DNA from: Dehalococcoidia bacterium
GTDB taxonomy: Bacteria > Chloroflexota > Dehalococcoidia > Lucifugimonadales > UBA3495
DNA length: 64,000 bases
Reading direction: 5' to 3'
NCBI GenBank assembly: GCA_012959605.1
Contig: DUCU01000032.1
Location: 17,258-81,257 of the forward strand
Numbering within the stretch: position 1 is the stretch's first letter; every line of letters begins with the position of its first letter. Shown here piece after piece: positions 44,523-53,216 of the stretch. The notes beneath the pieces are model-generated. The model was not told the DNA's origin. It ran no database searches and saw nothing but the letters and a program-made list of their open reading frames with translations. Both the position numbers and the translations under genes were made by a program.

Positions 44523-44603
44523 GTGCACTAATTCCCAAAGGTTAGCCGTAGCCCTTCTGGCCCATGCGCACTAATTCCTAAATATTGGCCGCAGCCCTTC
44601 TGG
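44523..44603 (+). repeat. Imperfect tandem repeat (43-bp period) in the rplY leader
   Basis: Two copies of a roughly 38-bp unit start at 44523 and 44566 (CACTAATTCC... GCC-G-AGCCCTTCTGG). They differ at about eight positions. They end 37 bp before the L25 start, so they lie in or next to its 5' leader. Confidence 0.65.
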
Positions 44604-44640
44604 GATTCTGAAGTACAAATATACCGGAGACCATCGTCCC

Positions 44641-45285
44641 ATGACTACGAACTCAGTCCAGATTGAACTAAATCCCAGAGAACTAATGGGCAAAAAGGTA
44701 GCGCGCTTGCGCCGCGTCGGAATTGTCCCTGTCCATCTTTACGGACCCGGAATGGAGCCTCGGTCACTACAGTGCCAAGCCTCCACTCTAATCCGGACAC
44801 TGGCCACTGCCGGTGGTGCCACACCCATCCACATCACCATCCAGGGTGAGTCTGGCACGCATTTGGCCTTTGCCAGAGAGATTCAGTGGGACCCGATGCG
44901 CGACGACCTGTTGCACGTCGACCTGCTGGCCGCAGACATCAGCAGGCCGGTAACCGCCCAGGTTCCGATTATACTGACTGGCGAATCTGCCGGCGCACGC
45001 TTGGTCAATGGCACAGTGATGCAACAACTGCGCACTGTGGATGTCCAGGCATTGCCCCTGGAGATGCCAAACCAGATTGAAGTTGATCTAGCGATCATGG
45101 AAAACGCCGACTCGGTGATCCGTGCCAGTGACCTGGCGATTCCTAGTTCTGCCACACTCTTAACCGATGCCGAAGAGCTGGTGGTCAGGATTGAGCTTCC
45201 CAGAGTCGCAGAAGAATTCACCGCAGCCGAAGGCGGAGCCGAAGAGAGTGGAGACGCCCCTGCCGAAGAATCATCCGAGGAGTAG
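44641..45285 (+). CDS. rplY: 50S ribosomal protein L25 (Ctc/TL5 form)
   Basis: 214 residues, the long two-domain form. Residues 1-95 are the 5S rRNA-binding domain (LMGKKVARLRRVGIVPVHLYGPGMEPRSLQ; FAREIQWDPMRDDLLHVDLL). The C-terminal domain (96-190) is followed by an acidic tail (AEGGAEESGDAPAEESSEE). It binds 5S rRNA in the large subunit. CCGGAG precedes the ATG. Confidence 0.95.
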   Translation: MTTNSVQIELNPRELMGKKVARLRRVGIVPVHLYGPGMEPRSLQCQASTLIRTLATAGGATPIHITIQGESGTHLAFAREIQWDPMRDDLLHVDLLAADISRPVTAQVPIILTGESAGARLVNGTVMQQLRTVDVQALPLEMPNQIEVDLAIMENADSVIRASDLAIPSSATLLTDAEELVVRIELPRVAEEFTAAEGGAEESGDAPAEESSEE

Positions 45286-45375
45286 ACTTCGGAACCAGTC
45301 GACTTTCAGCTTGATCCATAGTCCCGTCCGGGTAAACAAGTCAGTTCTCCAGGTCGGAATCGCTAAAGAAATAAA

Positions 45376-45426
45376 AACGCCGGAGGAGCAAATCCCGCAT
45401 GCGGGGAGGCCTCCGGCGGTTGTTTT
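45376..45426 (+). terminator. Intrinsic terminator after rplY
   Basis: CGCCGGAGG and CCTCCGGCG form a 9-bp stem that encloses a second palindromic hairpin (CCCGCATGCGGG). It is followed by TTGTTTT. Confidence 0.75.
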
Positions 45427-45438
45427 GGAGATAGGAAA

Positions 45439-46209
45439 ATGTTCCTGACCTATGTTGGAGAATCCGGACTTACCGGCACAACGGTCAATGACCCATCCCA
45501 AGGACACCAGATCTACACGGGGCTTTTCATCCACGAGAGCCAGTCAATCTCGGTAAACGGCGAGTTCAACGCCCTGTGCCGCCGCCATTTTGGCGCGCCG
45601 CTGGGCGAAGAAGGCGCACCAAACGTCATCCGACCGGTAGACCTCTACCAAGGATTGGGCTATTTCTCCTCCTGGACTCCGGCCAAGAGAAACGAACTGA
45701 TGCAAGACTGCCTGGGTATCATGATTCGCCGCGAGACACCGGTAATCACCGCCTACATCAACAAACAAGAGTTCATCGACGCCAGAGCAGCCGGGAACGA
45801 TGATTACATCAACAGGTGGGATACTCCTACAGGCCCACTGGTGAATAAATTCTTCTTTGCAATTGGTATGTTCCTAGACGAGCTCAACATGTCCAGCCTA
45901 TCCGGCGACGACATCATGGACGGCACAGTACCCATCGCCAACCATGCCTTGGTCATGGCCCAAAACGGGGCCTCACTGGAAGCTAAGTTCATGGCCGAGT
46001 TCCTACGGTCTGATGAGGGCATCGACGCCACCGGGTTAATCGATGACATCTGCTTCGTGGAATCGGCACGCTCCGTTGGCAATCAGTTGTCCAATCTGGT
46101 CGCCTACTTCGTCCGACGTTGGCTCCAAAATCCGGAACGTCCCCATCCTTACTTCGACGGCCTCCGGGAAAACAAGGTGATTCAAGTCATTTACCCTGTC
46201 AACATCTAA
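45439..46209 (+). CDS. DUF3800 domain protein with altered N-terminal motif
   Basis: 256 residues. The family usually starts with an acidic DESG motif on the first strand of an RNase H-like fold; here it reads TYVGESGLTG, so the first Asp is Gly. The C-terminal block FVESARSVGNQLSNLVAYFVRRWL corresponds to the usual 'S...QLAD' helix, with Asn in place of Asp. Loss of both acidic positions suggests an inactive or diverged member. It begins 13 bp after the rplY terminator. DUF3800 genes often sit near mobile elements; the truncated phnE next door fits that. Confidence 0.7.
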   Translation: MFLTYVGESGLTGTTVNDPSQGHQIYTGLFIHESQSISVNGEFNALCRRHFGAPLGEEGAPNVIRPVDLYQGLGYFSSWTPAKRNELMQDCLGIMIRRETPVITAYINKQEFIDARAAGNDDYINRWDTPTGPLVNKFFFAIGMFLDELNMSSLSGDDIMDGTVPIANHALVMAQNGASLEAKFMAEFLRSDEGIDATGLIDDICFVESARSVGNQLSNLVAYFVRRWLQNPERPHPYFDGLRENKVIQVIYPVNI

Positions 46210-46224
46210 AAACCGGTAGCCTGA

Positions 46225-46677
46225 TTACGGGACTCGCACCAACCGCCGCAGGAACGCGCTGAGCAGGTCCACGGCCACCACCAGAATCAGGTACCACAGG
46301 ATGATTAGCGCCACATCGGTGTACTGGAAGAAGCTAAGACTAAGCCTGAATTCTCTGCCTAGGCCACCCGCGCCGACGAATCCCACCACCACAGTGGTGC
46401 GAATCACCACCTCCCAGCGGTACAGCAGGTAGGTGAGGAACTGGGGCATGGCCTGGGGGATAATCCCATAGGCCAGCATCTGCAGATTGCCCGCCCCTGC
46501 GGAACGCAACGCTCGTGCCGGCCCCGGGTCCATGTTCTCCACTACCTCGGCCGAAAGCTTGCCCACGATGCCGTAATTGTGCAGCCCCAGGGCAATGGCT
46601 CCGGGCAGTATCCCCGGCGACAGAAAGAACACGATCACCATGGAAACCCAGTGGGACCGCCGGCCAGTCCAGGCCTC
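46225..46677 (-). pseudogene. C-terminal half of a phosphonate-type ABC permease (PhnE-like)
   Basis: The frame is open from just after a TAG at 46678-46680 and reads EAWTGRRSHWVSMVIVFFLSPGILPGAIALGLHNYGIVGKLSAEVVEN and on to the stop. This is the second half of a PhnE-type permease, including the EAA-loop region (SAGAGNLQMLAYGIIPQAMPQFLTYLLYRWE). The N-terminal 130 or so residues are missing and no phnC or phnD lies nearby. An ATG at 46641 could give a 138-residue product, but a working transporter is unlikely. Confidence 0.75.
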
Positions 46678-46680
46678 CTA

Positions 46681-47010
46681 GGCGTGGACTCAAGTAAACC
46701 CGGCGTTTGGATTCCTCATGGGAATTTGGTTTGTGGCTGTCACATCAAAAAGATTAATAGACTATATAAAGACAGTCAAATACAGTGGAGTCTATATTGC
46801 CCTTATCAGAGACCAAAACGGGCGTGCTTGGCCGGGCGATTCCTTTACAACAATTTGGCACGGCATTACAATCGCTAGTCAGAGAAAACGACGTATTTCA
46901 CTGCTTTCTCTAACTATTTCACCCGATTAAACCTACAGATTAAATCAACTGGTTTAACCTGCAACCCATTTCAAACAGCCCGCCACCAAGCCGGCCGGGA
47001 CCTACAGGAT
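46681..47010. other. Gene-free AT-rich junction between phnE remnant and lysS
   Basis: About 330 bp, clearly AT-richer than its surroundings between 46730 and 46960. A plus-strand frame at 46718-46930 includes QNGRAWPGDSFTTIWHGI, faintly like an integrase C-terminus, but too short to call. It probably marks an old insertion or deletion that removed the front of phnE. No hairpin terminator is seen. Confidence 0.4.
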
Positions 47011-47013
47011 TTG

Positions 47014-48543
47014 ATGCCAGACCCAGAAGACATTCTAATGGCCAATCGGGCCACCAAGCTCGAACGTATCCGCGGCAACGGCATCGACCCGTATCCTGCC
47101 CGTTTCCACCGCTCCTACGACACCGCCACCGCCACCACACTCTTCGAAGAACTGGAGAACGCTGAGCCAGCCGACGAGAAGCTTCAGAATGTCACCCTGG
47201 CCGGTCGTATCTCTTCCATGCGCACCATGGGCAAGGCGGCGTTCGTAGACCTGAGAGACGCTTCCGGAGTTATCCAGGTTCTCATGCGTCAGAACAATCT
47301 CAATGAGGGATTTGAGCTAATCAAGGACTTGGACTTGGGCGATCATTTGGGCGTGCGCGGCAATCTGATGCGCACCCGCACCGGCCAAGTCACCATCGAC
47401 GCACTGGAACTCACGGTCACCGCCAAAGGTATGCGCCCGCTGCCGGAGAAATGGCACGGCCTGAGGGACGTTGAAACACGATATCGGCAGCGCTACCTGG
47501 ACCTGATCGCCAACCAGGACGAGATCATGCCGATCTTTGTCCTGCGCAGCAACGTAATCAGCGGTATCCGCCGGTTCCTAGACGACCGGGGCTTCTTGGA
47601 AGTGGACACTCCCATTCTGGTCCCCGTGGCCGGCGGCGCCCACGCCCAACCTTTCATCACTCACCACAACGCCTTGGACCAGCAGCTTTACCTGCGCATC
47701 GCTACTGAACTCTATTTGAAGCGCCTAATCATCGGCGGCTTCGACAAGGTCTATGAGATTGGCCGGGTCTTCCGGAACGAGGGTATCGACCAGGACCACA
47801 ACCCAGAGTTCACCTTGCTAGAGAGCTATGAGGCCTACGCCGACTACAATGATGTGATGGACATGGTTGAGCAAATGGTCTCAACCATCTGTAAGGCAGT
47901 CAATGGCACCACCAAGGTGACCATCGGCGATGAAGTCATCGACTTTGAGCCGCCGTGGGCGCGGGTCAGCCTGCGTGAGGAACTCGAAAAACGCAGCGGC
48001 ATCAAACTGGAAACCGTCAATGATGAAGAACTCCGCAAGAAAGCGTCAGAAATTGGAATCGACACCGTGGTGCTGGAGAGTCGCGGGCGGTTGATTGACA
48101 AGTTGCTGTCCACATTTGTGGAGCCAAACCTGATCCAACCAACCTTTGTCCTGGACTACCCGGAGGAGATGTCCCCGCTGGCCAAGGCCAAGCCAGACAC
48201 TCCCGGATACGTGGAACGGTTTGAAGCCTTTGCCTTTGGCATGGAGATCGCCAACTCCTACAGCGAGCTGAACGACCCGGCAGTGCAACGGGCGCGATTT
48301 GAAGACCAGGCCCGGATACAGCAACTATTCGAAAACGAAGACGTCGACCGACAAGACGATGACTTCCTCACAGCCATGGAATACGGCATGCCCCCCACCG
48401 GCGGCCTGGGCATCGGCATCGACCGGCTGGTGATGCTGCTCTCAGGACAACCATCGATCCGCGACGTGCTGCTGTTCCCCCAGATGCGGACACTGCGCAC
48501 CGATTCAACAGAAAAAGAGCCGGAAGAAGAAACAACGGAATAA
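47014..48543 (+). CDS. lysS: Lysyl-tRNA synthetase, class II
   Basis: 509 residues from ATG 47014 (AGGA upstream; TTG 47011 is adjacent). The N-terminal OB fold reads NVTLAGRISSMRTMGKAAFVDLRD. Class II motifs follow: motif 1 (RRFLDDRGFLEVDTPIL), motif 2 (YEIGRVFRNEGIDQDHNPEFTLLE) and motif 3 (GGLGIGIDRLVMLL). It charges tRNA-Lys. It is followed two bases later by serS in the same operon. Confidence 0.97.
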   Translation: MPDPEDILMANRATKLERIRGNGIDPYPARFHRSYDTATATTLFEELENAEPADEKLQNVTLAGRISSMRTMGKAAFVDLRDASGVIQVLMRQNNLNEGFELIKDLDLGDHLGVRGNLMRTRTGQVTIDALELTVTAKGMRPLPEKWHGLRDVETRYRQRYLDLIANQDEIMPIFVLRSNVISGIRRFLDDRGFLEVDTPILVPVAGGAHAQPFITHHNALDQQLYLRIATELYLKRLIIGGFDKVYEIGRVFRNEGIDQDHNPEFTLLESYEAYADYNDVMDMVEQMVSTICKAVNGTTKVTIGDEVIDFEPPWARVSLREELEKRSGIKLETVNDEELRKKASEIGIDTVVLESRGRLIDKLLSTFVEPNLIQPTFVLDYPEEMSPLAKAKPDTPGYVERFEAFAFGMEIANSYSELNDPAVQRARFEDQARIQQLFENEDVDRQDDDFLTAMEYGMPPTGGLGIGIDRLVMLLSGQPSIRDVLLFPQMRTLRTDSTEKEPEEETTE

Positions 48544-48545
48544 CA

Positions 48546-49835
48546 ATGCTTTCAATCGAACACATACGAGAGAACCCGGATGAGGTACGCGCCGCCCTCA
48601 AAACCAGAGGGGAGGACGACTCCATCACGGAGGTTCTTGAACTGGATACGGCAATTCGCGCGACTATCACCGAACGCGACAACCTCAACGCGGAACGAAA
48701 CCGGGTCAGCAAGGAATTGGGCCAGGCGCGCTCCCAAGGGCAAGAAGTCTCAGAAGAGGCCAGGGCCCAGATGCGGGAGATTGGCAACCAGGCCGATGCC
48801 TTGAACGAGAAAACCAAAGAGATGGGCAACCGGATGGGCGAATTAATGCTCACACTACCAAATCTGCCCCAGTCTGGCGTGCCGGTGGGCGAAGATGAGA
48901 CCGGCAGCATCATCATCCGCCAAAACGGCGAGCCGCCCGTCATGGACTTTGAACCCAAGCCCCACTGGGACCTGGGCGAAGAACTTGGCATCATCGACTT
49001 TGAACGCGGCACCAAGCTGGCTGGAAGTCGGTTCTACAATCTGGTGGACTACGGCCCCAAACTGGAACGCGCGCTGATCTCCTTCATGCTTGACCTCCAC
49101 ACCAACGACCACGGCTACACAGAGATTTCCCTGCCGGCAGTGGTGAAACGAGAAATCATGGAAGGCTCCGGCAACCTGCCCAAGTTTGCCGACAATCTCT
49201 ACCACGACGACGAAGATGACCTCTGGCTGATACCCACCGCCGAGGTCCCCATCACCAACCTCTACCGGGACGAGATTATCCCGGCCAACACCCTGCCACT
49301 CAAATACGTGGCCCAGACTCCTTGCTTCCGCCGTGAAAGGGCCTCTGCGGGACGAGATACACGCGGCATCAAACGGGTGCACCAATTCAACAAGGTTGAG
49401 ATGTATCAGTTTGTGGAGCCTGAGACCTCCAATGACGAGCTGGACAAACTCGTGGACCACGCCGAGGACGTATGCCGCAAGTTGGGGTTCACCTACCGGG
49501 TTTTAGCCCTCTGCACCGGTGATATGGGCTTTGCGTCTTCCAAGACCTACGACATTGAGGTCTGGGCCGCAGGCTGCCAGGAATGGCTTGAAGTCAGCTC
49601 CTGCTCCAATTGCACCGACTTCCAAGCCCGGCGATCCAATATCCGCTACCGTTCTGAAGAGGGCGGCCGCCCCCGCATTCCCCACACGCTGAACGGCTCC
49701 GGCCTGGCCCTGCCCCGTGTCATGATTGCCATCATAGAGAACTACCAGCAGCCAGACGGGTCGGTGGTTATCCCTGAGGTGTTGCGTCCCTACACCGGGT
49801 TTGATGTGATTCCGGCCAAAAAGGCAACCATCTAG
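48546..49835 (+). CDS. serS: Seryl-tRNA synthetase
   Basis: 429 residues. The N-terminal tRNA-binding coiled coil spans about 25-105. Class II motifs include TAEVPITNLYRDEI, TPCFRRERASAGRDTRGIKRVHQFNKVEMYQF and NGSGLALPRVMIAIIENYQQ. It charges tRNA-Ser (and tRNA-Sec if present). Start two bases after lysS. Confidence 0.97.
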   Translation: MLSIEHIRENPDEVRAALKTRGEDDSITEVLELDTAIRATITERDNLNAERNRVSKELGQARSQGQEVSEEARAQMREIGNQADALNEKTKEMGNRMGELMLTLPNLPQSGVPVGEDETGSIIIRQNGEPPVMDFEPKPHWDLGEELGIIDFERGTKLAGSRFYNLVDYGPKLERALISFMLDLHTNDHGYTEISLPAVVKREIMEGSGNLPKFADNLYHDDEDDLWLIPTAEVPITNLYRDEIIPANTLPLKYVAQTPCFRRERASAGRDTRGIKRVHQFNKVEMYQFVEPETSNDELDKLVDHAEDVCRKLGFTYRVLALCTGDMGFASSKTYDIEVWAAGCQEWLEVSSCSNCTDFQARRSNIRYRSEEGGRPRIPHTLNGSGLALPRVMIAIIENYQQPDGSVVIPEVLRPYTGFDVIPAKKATI

Positions 49836-49918
49836 CTCCCGTAATCAATCAACAAGACGATGAAGTCATAGTTGAGGAGATTGAGAGCGAAGAACTTGAT
49901 GCTACTCCGGAGCCAACT

Positions 49919-50458
49919 TTGACGGCTGACCCAACTGCAACACCATCGCCAATTACCGAAACTCCGTCAGATCAAGGCCTGGCAAACCTCACCGGGGTTC
50001 AGGTAGACGCCGCCCTGACCCGCTTCGCCTTTATTGAGGAATGGGATTACACAGATAAGAACAAAAGCATCGGACCGGCAGTGGATCACTTCCATTTCGG
50101 GTTTAGCCACATCTTCTCCAGGGACCCGATAATTCCTTGCGCTGACAGCAGTAACTGCAAAATGGAGGCAGAATCCCACAACCTCAGCATCCGCAACGCG
50201 TCTGCACATGAATCTCAGAATGAAGCCTACTTCATTGACAGGCACGACCACCTTTGCATTACGACCGCAATCAAGACAGACGTAGTCCGGGGTGCCAAGG
50301 TGTCGATCTCAGGCACTCGAGATTTCCGGTTGGAGAAGTTCCGTGAGAACGGCATAATAATCCCCATCGACGAACCCTGCGATGGCTTCTCGAATGTCGC
50401 AGTCCACGACGAGACGCTGCGGCTCTTCAATTCAATAATCAATTTCCTAGCACAATAA
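49919..50458 (+). pseudogene. 5'-truncated secreted or lipoprotein-like gene
   Basis: The frame is open from 49805 and reads an acidic stretch (DDEVIVEEIESEELDATPEPTL) then a Thr/Pro linker (TADPTATPSPITETPS) and a roughly 150-residue domain with three Cys (PCADSSNC; EPCDGF). The first usable start is TTG 49919, inside the linker. Linkers like this normally follow a lipobox, yet no signal peptide can precede it because serS ends at 49835. The gene is therefore probably an N-terminally deleted remnant. The domain itself is unrecognised. Confidence 0.5.
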
Positions 50459-50525
50459 TCCCCTTAGACAGACGACCCTCCGTGGGCTAGAATGCCTGCA
50501 ATCTGATTCAGGCTGGAGGTTGACC

Positions 50526-51335
50526 ATGTCGGGAATTTGGCCCGGTGAGACCCAGTGTGTAGTGCTGCTTGGCTTTGACATTGACGGGGTATCGTCCTGG
50601 TTAAACCGTGACCCGTCGTTTAAAGACCACCCAAGCCTCATGTCCATGGCCGAATACGGTCCGTCAGTCGCTACTCCAAGAATCTTAGACATGCTGGACG
50701 CCCACTTGGTCCAAGCCAGCTTCTACGTGCCGGGATACGTGGCCGAGACCCACGAAGAAATGGTCGCTGAAATCTTCCGCCGTGGCCACGAGATTGCCCA
50801 TCATGGCTATATGCACGAACCGCCGTCCAGCCTCACCCGCGAGCAAGAGATAGACGTCATCGAGTCCGGCATCCGCATCCTCAGCGGGATCACCGGCGAG
50901 CAACCGTTGGGCTACCGTTCCCCAAGTTGGGAGCTTTCGGAGCATTCCCTGGAGTTACTGACCGACCACGGTTTCATCTACGACAGCAGCCTGATGGGAG
51001 ACGACGCACCCTACATAGTCGAGTCTCCAACCAACGACAAATCCCTGGTTGAATTGCCCGTGCACTGGTTGCTGGACGATGCGCCAAACTTTGTCTACGC
51101 GCCGGTGGCCAACCGGCTTGGCCCCATGCGAAACCCGGACGAGGTCTACCAAACATGGGCCGCTGAATTTGAAGGACTCTACCGATACGGCCGGGCCTTT
51201 ACCCTCACTATGCACCCTCAGTACATCGGGCGACCCGGTCGGCTTCTCATGCTGGAACGGTTGATTGAACACATCAAGTCGTTCCCCAACGTGGAATTCA
51301 TGCGGGCCATAGACGTGGCCGAGATGTGGCGGTAA
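50526..51335 (+). CDS. Polysaccharide deacetylase family protein
   Basis: 269 residues from ATG 50526, seven bases after GGAGG. A NodB-type fold: the first Asp is in LLGFDIDGVSSWL, the metal pair in GHEIAHHGYMHEPPSSL (HxxxH), then GYRSPSWELSEHSLELL (with the conserved Arg/Pro) and LTMHPQYIGRPGRLLMLERLI with the C-terminal His. No signal peptide, so the cytosolic peptidoglycan-deacetylase or allantoinase-like (PuuE) branch fits better than secreted chitin deacetylases. Substrate unknown. Confidence 0.9.
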   Translation: MSGIWPGETQCVVLLGFDIDGVSSWLNRDPSFKDHPSLMSMAEYGPSVATPRILDMLDAHLVQASFYVPGYVAETHEEMVAEIFRRGHEIAHHGYMHEPPSSLTREQEIDVIESGIRILSGITGEQPLGYRSPSWELSEHSLELLTDHGFIYDSSLMGDDAPYIVESPTNDKSLVELPVHWLLDDAPNFVYAPVANRLGPMRNPDEVYQTWAAEFEGLYRYGRAFTLTMHPQYIGRPGRLLMLERLIEHIKSFPNVEFMRAIDVAEMWR

Positions 51336-51372
51336 ACCGCTAACCCTAGTATTCGGATGCTGGAGATGACCT

Positions 51373-52464
51373 ATGGATTACGGGATCGGGATTCCTTCAT
51401 ACATCGACGCTTGGCGTGAGGTTCAAGCGGCCGAGCAAGCAGGGTTCACCCATGCGTGGTTCTACGACTCGCAACTAATCTACAGCGATGTCTACGCAAC
51501 GATGGCCCTGGCCGCACAAAACACCACCCGCATCAAATTGGGCACTCTGGTGTCAATTCCAACCAACCGCATCGCACCGGTGACCGCCTCGGCGATTGCC
51601 ACCATTAACAAGTTAGCGCCGGGCCGGGTTATCTTGACCATGGGCACTGGCTACACGGGTAGAAACACCATGGGGCTGCCGCAGTTGTCCGTGCAACGCC
51701 TGAGGGAATACACCCAACAGGTGATAGGCCTTCTCGCCGGTGAGGATGTGCTCTTCCGGGAGGGTGACAAGGAGCGATGGGTCCGCTTGATCCACGCTGA
51801 CCACGAAGATTTCATCAACATCAAGGATCCGATTCCCGTATTTGTTGCCGCCAATGGTCCAAGGGCTCTGGGGGTTGTCGGCGAGCTTGCCGAAGGCTGG
51901 GTGACGACTCTGCGAGCCAGGACCGACCTGGCCGACAATTATGCGGCGATTAAAAAGTCGGCAGCCCAATCAGGCCGCAGCACCGACAAACCGTATACCG
52001 TGGCGCTGAGCTACGGATGCGTACTGCGAGAGGGCGAATCCCTAAGTTCTGAGCGAGTGCTGGCTCGTGTTGGTCCAAGTATCATGCCTGGAGTGCATGC
52101 CCAGTGGGAGGCCAAGTACGGCCCGGGGGCCAATCTGGGAATGAGTCCCGATTCCGAGGTGGCCGACACCTATGAAGGCTATCTCCAAGAGTTTGCCTCA
52201 ACCCACGGCACGCCGTCTGACCGTCTCTACCTGGACGCCCACCGAGGACACATGGTCTTCCTAAAACCGGGCGAGGAGCAATTCACCACTCCGGAACTCA
52301 TGGCCCGGTCTCTGACTGGCACTGGGCCTGAAATCATCGAAAAGCTGGAGCGAATGGAAGCCACTGGGATAAATAACGTGGCAGTTTCCGTGACCAATGC
52401 CGAAGGCGCACGTGACCTGATCCAAGACTTTGGTCGTGAAGTAATCGCCAAGCGAGAAAAGTAA
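51373..52464 (+). CDS. LLM class flavin-dependent oxidoreductase
   Basis: 363-residue bacterial luciferase-like TIM barrel: AAEQAGFTHAWFYDSQLIYSDVYATMALAAQNT, LGTLVSIPTNRIAPVTASAIATINKLAPGRVILTMGTGYTGRNTMG, PVFVAANGPRALGVVGELAEGWV. It resembles F420-dependent reductases (Mer/5,10-methylene-H4MPT type) as well as FMN monooxygenases; cofactor is open. SAR202 genomes are known for many such enzymes. It sits 37 bp after the deacetylase and about 100 bp before the nitrile hydratase-like genes. Confidence 0.92.
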   Translation: MDYGIGIPSYIDAWREVQAAEQAGFTHAWFYDSQLIYSDVYATMALAAQNTTRIKLGTLVSIPTNRIAPVTASAIATINKLAPGRVILTMGTGYTGRNTMGLPQLSVQRLREYTQQVIGLLAGEDVLFREGDKERWVRLIHADHEDFINIKDPIPVFVAANGPRALGVVGELAEGWVTTLRARTDLADNYAAIKKSAAQSGRSTDKPYTVALSYGCVLREGESLSSERVLARVGPSIMPGVHAQWEAKYGPGANLGMSPDSEVADTYEGYLQEFASTHGTPSDRLYLDAHRGHMVFLKPGEEQFTTPELMARSLTGTGPEIIEKLERMEATGINNVAVSVTNAEGARDLIQDFGREVIAKREK

Positions 52465-52561
52465 GTCACCATCCAGTAATTCGGGACTGGCAACTTCTTG
52501 CCAACATGCAACATCAGAATTAACATGGGTGCAGATTCGCCCGCATCTTCAGGAGCATAAA

Positions 52562-52864
52562 ATGCCTAAAGTTCATGACCGCGGCGGTTGGCCCAACGAA
52601 GACCCCATCGACCAATCCGAGCACGAGATGGAGGAATGGGAACGCAAGGTGGACGCACTCAACGGCGTGCTGGGCGACCTGGGCCTCAAGACTTCCGACC
52701 AACTACGTCGGGCCATCGAGAGCATGGACCTGGCCACCTACGAGTCTCTGGCCTATTACGAAAAATGGACGGCCGCCATGGAGATGCTCCTGGTAGAGCA
52801 GGGTGTGATGACCACCGCAGAGATTGACGCCAAGATGGAAACCCTGAAACAGGGGCAAGCATAG
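52562..52864 (+). CDS. Nitrile hydratase beta N-terminal half / thiocyanate hydrolase alpha-like subunit
   Basis: 100 residues from ATG 52562 (AGGAG upstream). MPKVHDRGGWPNEDPI matches the 'HDxGG' start of nitrile hydratase beta chains. WERKVDALNGVLGDLG..., LRRAIESMDLATYESLAYYEKWTAAMEMLLVEQGV is the helical half that packs on the alpha subunit. In ordinary nitrile hydratase this part is fused to the SH3-like C-terminal half; here it is a separate gene with two bases before the next, as in thiocyanate hydrolase scnB. Confidence 0.88.
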   Translation: MPKVHDRGGWPNEDPIDQSEHEMEEWERKVDALNGVLGDLGLKTSDQLRRAIESMDLATYESLAYYEKWTAAMEMLLVEQGVMTTAEIDAKMETLKQGQA

Positions 52865-52866
52865 TC

Positions 52867-53163
52867 ATGGCCCAGTCTCCATCTGCCAAGTACAAACCAG
52901 GCGACCAAGTGCGCATCCGCGTGGGCGTTCCGCCAACCCATTTCCGGACCCCGGAATATGTGCAGGGGAAACAGGGCGAAATAGAAACCTCTTGGGGGGC
53001 TTACCCCAACCCTGAGGGCCTGGCTTACGGCGGCGACGGACTGCCGGCCCAGCCTCTCTACCTGGTTAAATTCGCCCAGACCGACCTATGGACCAACTAC
53101 GAAGGCGCAGCAAAAGACGCCCTGTTACTAGACATCTACGAAAACTGGCTAGAGTCGATTTAA
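52867..53163 (+). CDS. Nitrile hydratase beta C-terminal half / thiocyanate hydrolase beta-like subunit
   Basis: 98 residues forming the SH3-like barrel of the beta chain: YKPGDQVRIRVGVPPTHFRTPEYVQGKQGEIETSWG, then PLYLVKFAQTDLWTNYEG and LLLDIYENWLE. HFRTPEYVQGKQG matches the usual 'HxRxPxYxRGxxG' block, whose Arg contacts the oxidised metal-ligand cysteines in the alpha subunit. Equivalent to scnA in gene order. Cytosolic complex. Confidence 0.88.
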   Translation: MAQSPSAKYKPGDQVRIRVGVPPTHFRTPEYVQGKQGEIETSWGAYPNPEGLAYGGDGLPAQPLYLVKFAQTDLWTNYEGAAKDALLLDIYENWLESI

Positions 53164-53216
53164 ATCAAACAGACCCAGCTAAACAAAATAATTAGGCTGA
53201 TTCAGGAGAGCATCCC

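Noticed and set aside
44523-44603. CRISPR array
   Set aside because: Only two imperfect copies, no spacers of regular length and no cas genes in the window.
46718-46930. Integrase fragment in the AT-rich junction
   Set aside because: Only about 20 residues loosely resemble a tyrosine recombinase end; the catalytic Arg-His-Arg-Tyr set cannot be seen.
46681-47013. T-box or other tRNA-sensing leader before lysS
   Set aside because: No T-box consensus, specifier loop or antiterminator stem is visible.
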